Below are positions 1 through 6,786 of a stretch of DNA of 6,786 bases, in pieces. A model generated the notes under the pieces. That model saw nothing but the letters and a program-made list of their open reading frames with translations. It was not told the DNA's origin and did not search any database. The position numbers and the translations under genes were made by a program. The number at the start of each line of letters is the position of its first letter. The stretch's first letter is position 1. The DNA is from an uncultured Collinsella sp. (GTDB lineage Bacteria > Actinomycetota > Coriobacteriia > Coriobacteriales > Coriobacteriaceae): assembly GCA_902494295.1 (NCBI GenBank), contig CABUSL010000114.1, forward strand, positions 1 to 6,786. Reading direction: 5' to 3'.

Positions 1-1
1 C

Positions 2-2316
<2,315 letters not shown>

Positions 2317-2317
<1 letters not shown>

Positions 2318-3465
2318 TGGCTGAGGCTTTAGAGGTAACGCCCGCCGAGCTAGACGCGTTTACGGACCGGCTCGGCGAGGTCGAGTCGTATCTCCACTTG
2401 GACGAGAAGCGTACCCGCGTGATCGAGCTCGAGGCCAAAAGTGTTGCCCCTGGCTTTTGGGATGACGCCGACGCCGCCCGTGCCATCATGGAGGAGATCG
2501 CGCGCACCAAGGAAGATATCGCTGCCGTGGACACCGCGCGCGGCGAGCTTTCCGATGCCCGCGCCGCGCTGGAGCTTGCCGAGGAGATGGGGGATGATCC
2601 CGACGCCGCCGCCCTTCGCGAGGAGGCTACAGCCACGGCTGAGCGCCTGGCCCGTGCCATCGATGAGCTTGAGCTTTCGAGCTGGTTTACCGGTGAGTTC
2701 GATCACGGCGATGCCATTGTGACCATCAAGCCCGGACAGGGTGGTCTGGAGGCCCAGGACTGGACCTTCATGCTCTTTAAGATGTACATGAAGTATTGCC
2801 AGCGTCGCGGCTGGAAGGTCACCATCAACGACTGTCCCGCGGCCGAGGTCATCGGCATCGACCGCGCGACCTTTACCGTCGAGGGCAAGGACGCATTTGG
2901 CATGCTGCGCGCCGAGGCCGGTGTCCACCGCTTGGTTCGCATTAGCCCCACCGACGACAAGAAGCGCCGCCAGACCACGTTTGCCGGCGTCGAGGTCATC
3001 CCCGTGCTACCCGATGATATCGACATCGAAATCAGTCCCGATGACATCCGCGTGGACGTGTACCACGCGAGCGGCCCGGGCGGTCAGGGCGTCAACACCA
3101 CCGACTCCGCCGTGCGCGTGACGCATTTCCCCAGCGGCATTGTGGTTACCTGCCAAAATGAGCGCAGCCAGATCCAGAACAAGGCCGCGTGCATGCAGAT
3201 CCTCAAGGCTCGTCTGTACGAGATTGAGCTCGAGAAGCGCGCCGAGGCGCTCGATGAGATCCGCGGACCCAAGACCACGATTGGTTTTGGCAACCAGATT
3301 CGCAGCTACGTGCTCTACCCGTACCAGATGGTCAAGGATCTGCGCTCGGGTGTGGAGACCAGCAATGTCGAGGCCGTTCTTGACGATGGCGACCTGGACC
3401 CGTTTGTTATTGGCTACCATCGCTGGGCCACTGGCAACGCTGACGCGGAGACCCCGTCTGCTTAA
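2317..3465 (+). CDS. prfB: Peptide chain release factor 2 (RF2), frameshift-free, with variant SPT tripeptide
   Basis: RF2 recognises UGA and UAA in the ribosomal A site and triggers peptide release. The protein has 382 residues, slightly longer than the roughly 365 of E. coli RF2. The N-terminal helical domain includes Y25-L26-H27-L28-D29, which aligns with the E. coli programmed frameshift site; here it is TAT CTC CAC TTG GAC, with no in-frame TGA, so no frameshift is needed. Catalytic GGQ is at residues 255-257 (3079-3087) in GPGGQGVNTTDSAVR, with the family segment CQNERSQIQNK following. The C-terminal part (GNQIRSYVLYPYQMVKD) is standard. The oddity is codon recognition: after HRLVRI, residues 210-212 read Ser-Pro-Thr (2944-2952) rather than the usual RF2 Ser-Pro-Phe, and the next loop is DDKKRR where many RF2s have DxxGRR. 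The rest is RF2-like, not RF1-like (RF1 has Pro-x-Thr), so RF2 is the secure call. The effect on UGA reading is unknown. It is coupled to secA. Confidence 0.97.
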
Positions 3466-3493
3466 GCCGCCCGGGTTTATGTGGAAATGGATT

Positions 3494-3518
3494 AAAACCC
3501 TCCGAGCAGGGTGGTTTT
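3494..3518 (+). terminator. Intrinsic terminator 1 after prfB
   Basis: AAAACC (3494-3499) can pair with GGTTTT (3513-3518); alternatively CCCT (3498-3501) pairs with AGGG (3508-3511) in an overlapping fold. The T-run has only four bases, so this element alone may be leaky. It begins 29 bases after the prfB stop and probably contributes to ending the secA-prfB transcript. Confidence 0.55.
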
Positions 3519-3529
3519 GTATCCAGAGC

Positions 3530-3553
3530 AAACCCTGCGCAGGGGTGGTTTTT
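3530..3553 (+). terminator. Intrinsic terminator 2 after prfB, similar to the first
   Basis: The core CCCTGCGCAGGG (3533-3544) is a perfect palindrome. It is flanked by AAA upstream and by TGG plus five T (3549-3553) downstream, so AAACC can also pair with GGTTT in a longer stem. Its flanks and arms copy those of the element at 3494-3518 (AAACCCT, then GCAGGG, TGGTTTT and TGT), which suggests a duplicated or reused terminator. Confidence 0.6.
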
Positions 3554-3580
3554 GTCCTGCGAATCGGTAGAATCGAATAC
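3552..3580 (+). promoter_or_regulatory. Possible promoter of the yitT-like gene
   Basis: TTGTCC (3552-3557) is followed after 17 bases by GAATAC (3575-3580). TAGAAT (3568-3573) is a better -10 match but has no convincing -35 at normal spacing. Either would start RNA at about 3580-3587, just before the hairpin at 3593. This is the only plausible sigma-70-like site between the prfB terminators and the next gene. The match is weak and no data support it. Confidence 0.25.
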
Positions 3581-3592
3581 AAGAAGAAGTTC

Positions 3593-3621
3593 AAAGCGCA
3601 TCCGATGGGGTGCGCTTTTTT
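3593..3621 (+). terminator. Terminator-like hairpin directly before the yitT-like RBS
   Basis: AAAGCGCA (3593-3600) pairs perfectly over 8 bp with TGCGCTTT (3611-3618) around a ten-base loop, and the T-run extends to 3621, giving a classical intrinsic terminator shape. The ribosome binding site of the downstream gene begins on the very next base. It may be the last of three terminators stopping read-through from prfB, or, if a promoter lies at about 3550-3580, a leader hairpin that attenuates the downstream gene. The sequence alone does not decide. Confidence 0.6.
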
Positions 3622-3629
3622 GAGGGAGG
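3622..3629 (+). promoter_or_regulatory. Ribosome binding site that sets the yitT-like start
   Basis: GAGGGAGG ends four bases before ATG 3634. It supports this ATG over the in-frame GTG at 3610, which lies inside the hairpin and has no Shine-Dalgarno sequence. The purine run abuts the T-tract of the upstream hairpin. Confidence 0.7.
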
Positions 3630-3633
3630 CAGC

Positions 3634-4524
3634 ATGGCATACCGTCTGGACATCAAGCGCATTCTTTCGATGAACTTTTTTCACGACCTGCCCCAGATTA
3701 TGTTGGGGTGCGCTCTGGCCGCTATTGCGACCGACCTGTTTTTGATTCCCAACGGCCTTGCTGCCGGTGGCGTTACGGGCCTTGCCACCATTATCCAGGC
3801 GGTCGGCGCATCGCGCGGCCTATCACTTCCCGTTGGTATTCAGACGATCGTGATGAACGCCTTGCTGTTGCTGGTCGTTATGCGCGAAGGTGGCATGTTC
3901 TACGTGGTGCAGACCGCGACGGGCTTTGTGCTGCTGGGCTTCTTTACCGATCTGTTCGCCCCGTTTGTAGCACCTCTGGCGGATGCGGACCTGATGCTCC
4001 CTGCCATGTGGGGCGGCATTATTACGGGCATCGGTTACGGCATGGTGTTGCGCGCCGGCGCCAACACCGGCGGCTCGGACACGATTGGCCAAATCATCTC
4101 GCGTAACACCTCGCTGCCGGTGGGCTCGACCGTCATGGCGATCGATGTTGCCGTGTGTGCGCTGTCGGCTCCGGTCTTTTCAATCGAAAACGCACTGTAT
4201 GCAGGCCTTTCGATGGTCATTAGCGGCTACGTGATCGATGCCGTGGTCGATGGTGGCAACAAACGCCGTATGGTACTCATCATCTCGGACAAGTTCCCTG
4301 ATATCGCTGCCGATATCATGTATGGTCTGGGTCGTGGTTGTACCAAGTTTAAGGCGACTGGCATGTATTCGGGTGCCGAGAAGCCGGTGATTATGGTCAT
4401 CGTGAGCCGTCGAGAGCTCAATACCCTCAAGACGATCGTGCGCGAGCGCGATCCTCACGCCATTGTGACGGTCGCTGACGTTACGGAAGCCTTCGGCGAG
4501 GGATTCAAGGACATTAGCGCGTAG
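3634..4524 (+). CDS. YitT-family membrane protein (DUF161 + DUF2179)
   Basis: This 296-residue protein has the two-part architecture of the YitT family, whose biochemical function is not established. The N-terminal DUF161 part (about residues 15-205) is strongly hydrophobic, with roughly five or six membrane segments: near 20-40, 62-80, 87-108, 120-139, 157-175 and 183-203. It carries the family glycine-rich signatures GLAAGGVTGL (41-50) and RAGANTGGSD (140-149). The C-terminal DUF2179 part (about 210-290, beginning NKRRMVLIIS) looks soluble with alternating strands and helices, ends near VADVTEAFGEGF, and resembles a small ligand-binding or regulatory domain. Members of the family usually have about 280-290 residues, so this one is full length. 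There is no cleavable signal peptide. Codon use is less biased than in the flanking housekeeping genes, suggesting lower expression. The gene stands alone between terminators and the transketolase promoter region, so context gives no functional hint. Family assignment is confident; function is unknown. Confidence 0.9.
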   Translation: MAYRLDIKRILSMNFFHDLPQIMLGCALAAIATDLFLIPNGLAAGGVTGLATIIQAVGASRGLSLPVGIQTIVMNALLLLVVMREGGMFYVVQTATGFVLLGFFTDLFAPFVAPLADADLMLPAMWGGIITGIGYGMVLRAGANTGGSDTIGQIISRNTSLPVGSTVMAIDVAVCALSAPVFSIENALYAGLSMVISGYVIDAVVDGGNKRRMVLIISDKFPDIAADIMYGLGRGCTKFKATGMYSGAEKPVIMVIVSRRELNTLKTIVRERDPHAIVTVADVTEAFGEGFKDISA

Positions 4525-4617
4525 GGGCGACCGCGTTCCATCCAAAAGACGTTCACATTGATAAACCGTTTCATCAGCGGTTCTGCCTGCTAAATTGTTC
4601 AAATAATGATAAAAACT

Positions 4618-4646
4618 CTGGTAAAGCCATCAGTTTCCAGCATAAT
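4618..4646 (+). promoter_or_regulatory. Possible promoter/operator of the transketolase pair
   Basis: CTGG, one unpaired T, AAA (4618-4625) and TTTCCAG (4634-4640) form a 7 bp inverted repeat with one bulge around an eight-base spacer. It is followed immediately by CATAAT (4641-4646), a good -10 match. The inverted repeat would cover the -35 position, where no consensus hexamer is seen, as might be expected of a regulated promoter. This is an inference from arrangement only. Confidence 0.25.
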
Positions 4647-4718
4647 GAATGACGTACGTGCATTGCGGCTGTGTTGGGATTACCTTCGGTGCCGTGCGCA
4701 TTTTGTCTAATGAGGATG

Positions 4719-4727
4719 AAAGGAAGG
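4719..4727 (+). promoter_or_regulatory. Ribosome binding site of the transketolase N-terminal subunit
   Basis: AAAGGAAGG lies just before ATG 4732; the AAAGGA part has seven bases of spacing. It is strong and supports the chosen start, after which the protein begins MSDEELKKVANEVRKG. Confidence 0.75.
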
Positions 4728-4731
4728 CACA

Positions 4732-5562
4732 ATGAGCGACGAAGAGCTCAAAAAGGTTGCCAACGAGGTAAGGAAGGGCATCGTCACCGGCGTGCACGCT
4801 GCCAAGTCCGGCCATCCGGGCGGTTCGCTCGGCGCTGCCGACATCATGACCTATCTGTACTTTGAGGAAATGAACGTCGACCCGGCCGACCCCCGCAAGG
4901 CCGACCGCGACCGCTTCGTGCTTTCCAAGGGTCACTGCGCGCCTGGTCTGTACGCCGTGCTCGCCGAGCGCGGATTCTTCCCCAAGGAGGATCTCGAGAC
5001 GCTGCGCCACATCGGCAGCCACCTGCAGGGCCATCCCAACATGAACGACACCCCGGGCGTCGACATGTCCACCGGCTCGCTCGGCCAGGGCATCTCCGCC
5101 GCCGTGGGCATGGCCGTTGCCGCCAAGCACTGGGGCGACGACTATCGCACCTACGCCCTGCTGGGCGACGGCGAGAGCGAGGAGGGCCAGGTCTGGGAGG
5201 CCGCCATGTTTGCCGGCAACCAGCAGCTCGACAACCTCTGCGTGATCGTCGACCATAACGGCCTGCAGATCGACGGCCCCGTCGAGGAGGTCAACGACCC
5301 TATGCCGCTCGCCGACAAGTTCCGCGCCTTCAAGTTCCATGTGGTGGAGCTCGCCGACGGCAACGACTTCGACCAGATCCGCGCCGCCTTTGCCGAGGCC
5401 CGCGCCACCAAGGGTCAGCCGACCGCCATTATCGCCGAGACCACGAAGGGCAAGGGCGTCTCCTTTATGGAGAACCAGGTGGGTTGGCACGGTAAGGCCC
5501 CCAACGATGAACAGTTTGAGCAGGCCATGGCAGAGCTCACGGCCGCCGGAGAGGAGCTCTAG
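4732..5562 (+). CDS. Transketolase, N-terminal (thiamine diphosphate-binding) subunit
   Basis: This 276-residue protein matches the N-terminal third to half of transketolase, which transfers two-carbon ketol units between sugar phosphates in the non-oxidative pentose phosphate pathway. Visible motifs are KSGHPGGSLGAAD (residues 25-37, with active-site-type H28), SKGHCAPGLYA (65-75, H68), TGSLGQG (114-120), and the thiamine diphosphate/metal motif GDGESEEG (145-152) ending at N176 in VDHNG, as in E. coli transketolase YDDNG. The protein stops after the pyrophosphate-binding domain; the pyrimidine-binding domain is encoded by the next gene, one base after this stop. Such split transketolases are known in archaea and many anaerobic bacteria, so this is not a broken gene. 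The very uniform G/C-ending codons suggest high expression. The stop is TAG. A dihydroxyacetone synthase or another transketolase-like specificity cannot be excluded from sequence alone. Confidence 0.95.
   Translation: MSDEELKKVANEVRKGIVTGVHAAKSGHPGGSLGAADIMTYLYFEEMNVDPADPRKADRDRFVLSKGHCAPGLYAVLAERGFFPKEDLETLRHIGSHLQGHPNMNDTPGVDMSTGSLGQGISAAVGMAVAAKHWGDDYRTYALLGDGESEEGQVWEAAMFAGNQQLDNLCVIVDHNGLQIDGPVEEVNDPMPLADKFRAFKFHVVELADGNDFDQIRAAFAEARATKGQPTAIIAETTKGKGVSFMENQVGWHGKAPNDEQFEQAMAELTAAGEEL
5548..5556 (+). promoter_or_regulatory. Ribosome binding site of the C-terminal subunit, inside the upstream gene
   Basis: GGAGAGGAG encodes the Gly-Glu-Glu end of the N-terminal subunit and also lies seven bases before ATG 5564. 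It sets the start of the second subunit and supports coupled, roughly equal synthesis of both halves. Confidence 0.7.
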
Positions 5563-5563
5563 G

Positions 5564-6505
5564 ATGGCAGACGTCAAGAAAATCGCCACGCGCGTAAGCT
5601 ACGGCGAGGCCCTCGTCGAGCTCGCCAACGAGCACGATGACTTTGTGGTCCTCGACGCCGACCTGGCCGCCGCCACGCAGACCGGCAAGTTTAAGGCCGC
5701 CTGCCCCGACCGCTTCTTCGATGTGGGCATCGCCGAGAGCAACCTGATGGGTGTCGCCGCCGGTATCGCGACCACCGGCCGCGTCGCCTTCGCGAGCAGC
5801 TTTGCCATGTTTGCCGCCGGCCGCGCCTTTGAGCAGGTCCGCAACTCCATCGGCTATCCGCACCTTAACGTTAAGATCGGTGCCACGCACGCCGGTATTT
5901 CGGTGGGCGAGGACGGTGCCACGCACCAGTGCTGCGAGGATATCGCCCTCATGCGCGTCATCCCCGGCATGACCGTTATCGTTCCCGCCGACGATGTGGA
6001 GGCCCGTGCCGTGACGCGCGCCGCCTACGAGTGCGACGGCCCCGTGTACATGCGCTTCGCCCGTCTGGCCTCGCCGGTTATCAACGACCCCGAGACCTAC
6101 AAGTTCGAGTTGGGTAAGGGCATTGTCATGCGCGAGGGCGCCGATGTGACCATCATCGCCTGCGGCCTGATGGTCGGCGAGGCTCTCGAAGCCGCCGAGC
6201 AGCTCGCTGCCGAGGGCATCGACGCCGAGGTCATTAACATGCACACCATCAAGCCCATCGATGCCGACCTGATCGTCAAGAGCGCCACCAAGACCGGCCA
6301 CGTCGTGACCGTCGAGGAGCACTCCGTGATCGGTGGCCTGGGCAGCGCCGTCGCCGACGTCCTGTGCGAGCAGTGCCCGACGCCGCTCAAGAAGATCGGC
6401 GTCAACGACACCTTCGGTGAGTCTGGCCCGGGTGCCGAGCTCCTGCACAAGTATGGCCTGGACGCCGCCAACATCGTGGCAACCACCAAGGAGTTCTTGG
6501 CCTAG
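5564..6505 (+). CDS. Transketolase, C-terminal (pyrimidine-binding) subunit
   Basis: This 313-residue protein supplies the pyrimidine-binding and C-terminal domains that complete the active site of the upstream subunit; together the two chains total 589 residues, compared with about 660 for fused E. coli transketolase. DVGIAESN (residues 53-60) contains E58, equivalent to the conserved glutamate that activates the thiamine diphosphate pyrimidine ring. The conserved core follows with FASSFAMFAAGRAFEQVRNS and THAGISVGEDGATHQ, the latter matching the active-site histidine loop. The C-terminal transketolase domain (about 180-313) includes GADVTIIACG, VEEHSVIGGLG and the FGESG segment. The start is ATG 5564, one base after the upstream TAG and with a good Shine-Dalgarno sequence; the open frame running further upstream is only overlap with the first subunit. 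The 1-deoxyxylulose-5-phosphate synthase and pyruvate dehydrogenase E1 beta families share this fold, but the split pairing and motifs favour transketolase. The stop is TAG, followed by a strong terminator. Confidence 0.95.
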   Translation: MADVKKIATRVSYGEALVELANEHDDFVVLDADLAAATQTGKFKAACPDRFFDVGIAESNLMGVAAGIATTGRVAFASSFAMFAAGRAFEQVRNSIGYPHLNVKIGATHAGISVGEDGATHQCCEDIALMRVIPGMTVIVPADDVEARAVTRAAYECDGPVYMRFARLASPVINDPETYKFELGKGIVMREGADVTIIACGLMVGEALEAAEQLAAEGIDAEVINMHTIKPIDADLIVKSATKTGHVVTVEEHSVIGGLGSAVADVLCEQCPTPLKKIGVNDTFGESGPGAELLHKYGLDAANIVATTKEFLA

Positions 6506-6551
6506 GGCAAGACGAGGCAAAGTATCGCTTCAGCAACCGTATGCAATCCAT

Positions 6552-6588
6552 AACAGGGGCGTCCTCAAAGAGGACGCCCCTGTTTTTT
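6552..6588 (+). terminator. Strong intrinsic terminator of the transketolase operon
   Basis: A perfect 15 bp stem (6552-6566 pairing with 6570-6584) closes on an AAA loop, and the T-run continues to 6588. It starts 46 bases after the second transketolase stop. On the opposite strand the hairpin is followed by only two T, so it should act mainly in the + direction. Confidence 0.93.
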
Positions 6589-6786
6589 GTCGGCAACAAA
6601 CAAATTAGGCCCGCACCAAGTAAGGGCTTCTCCGGGAAACGGGCCCAGACCAGCAAAGTGCAATTCAGCCCCCAAGCACGGCGCTGCTGCACCCAAGTAA
6701 AACGCAGCGACCCCTTAGTTATCGCAGGCCGGACACAGGGTTACTTTCCAAATCTTTCCGCAGGACGGAGGAGCCCCCGCCGCGCG
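6589..6786. other. Region after the terminator with no supported gene
   Basis: No convincing gene is visible up to the right edge. On the minus strand two overlapping frames are open from the edge: one ends in TAA at 6715-6717 (about 23 residues, with C..., then CPAC near the end) and another ends in TAA at 6719-6721 (about 21 residues). Either could be the 3' tail of a convergent gene beyond the window, but there is too little to choose. GGCCCG (6608-6613) can pair with CGGGCC (6640-6645), and a near-repeat GCACC(C)AAGTAA occurs at 6613-6623 and 6689-6700. These could be structured or repetitive intergenic DNA. Confidence 0.4.

Larger units (their letters stand above)
4525..4731. other. AT-richer intergenic region upstream of transketolase
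   Basis: No gene is supported in these 207 bases. Base composition shifts clearly toward A/T between about 4555 and 4650, unlike both neighbours. It contains a weak inverted repeat AACCG/CGGTT (4564-4568 and 4578-4582) without a T-tract, an interrupted inverted repeat at 4618-4640, and the palindrome ACGTACGT (4652-4659). No clear terminator for the yitT-like gene is visible. The region most likely carries the promoter and control sites of the transketolase pair. Confidence 0.6.

Noticed and set aside
2350..2928. Long open frame on the minus strand opposite prfB (192 codons)
   Set aside because: It lies entirely opposite a secure RF2 gene, shows no recognisable motifs, and is the kind of shadow frame expected opposite strongly G/C-biased codons.
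3610..3633. GTG at 3610 as an upstream start for the yitT-like gene
   Set aside because: It lies inside the terminator-like hairpin, lacks a Shine-Dalgarno sequence, and adds eight residues unlike the family; ATG 3634 has a strong site at proper distance.
4564..4582. AACCG/CGGTT inverted repeat as a terminator of the yitT-like gene
   Set aside because: The stem is only 5 bp and no T-tract follows.
4606..4710. 34-residue open frame between the yitT-like gene and transketolase, considered as a leader peptide
   Set aside because: There is no ribosome binding site before its ATG (or before the inner ATG), no run of a regulatory amino acid, and no terminator/antiterminator pair after it.
4630..5589. 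Long minus-strand open frames opposite the transketolase genes (4630-5589 and 5537-6520)
   Set aside because: They are antisense shadows of two confidently identified genes; their Gly/Ala/Val/Leu/His-rich translations reflect the complement of the codon bias.

Overview
This GC-rich window probably comes from an anaerobic Actinomycetota of the class Coriobacteriia, most likely Collinsella or a close relative. That placement is an inference from actinobacterial-type SecA and RF2 sequence, strong G/C third-position bias, and a transketolase split into two subunits. I ran no database search. All five confident genes lie on the + strand.

Layout. From 2 to 3465 there is a translationally coupled pair: the 3' part of secA (preprotein translocase ATPase, cut by the left edge) and a complete prfB (release factor RF2), overlapping by one base. 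Between 3466 and 3633 lies a short region with three hairpin-plus-T-tract elements. The first two resemble each other and probably end the secA-prfB transcript. The third sits directly against the ribosome binding site of the next gene. From 3634 to 4524 there is a YitT-family membrane protein (DUF161 plus DUF2179). A 207-base AT-richer gap (4525-4731) probably holds the promoter of the transketolase pair. From 4732 to 6505, two genes one base apart encode the N- and C-terminal halves of transketolase, followed by a very strong intrinsic terminator (6552-6588). The last 198 bases hold no gene I can support.

How the genes work together. SecA drives protein export and RF2 ends translation; this neighbour pair is found in many bacteria. 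The two transketolase subunits form one thiamine-diphosphate enzyme of the non-oxidative pentose phosphate pathway. The YitT-family gene appears to be a separate unit of unknown function.

Most of the window is ordinary housekeeping DNA, and I do not see a new multi-gene system. The observation most worth checking is in RF2: the stop-codon-reading tripeptide, normally Ser-Pro-Phe, reads Ser-Pro-Thr. None of the five genes ends in TGA, the codon that only RF2 reads; they use TAA twice and TAG three times.
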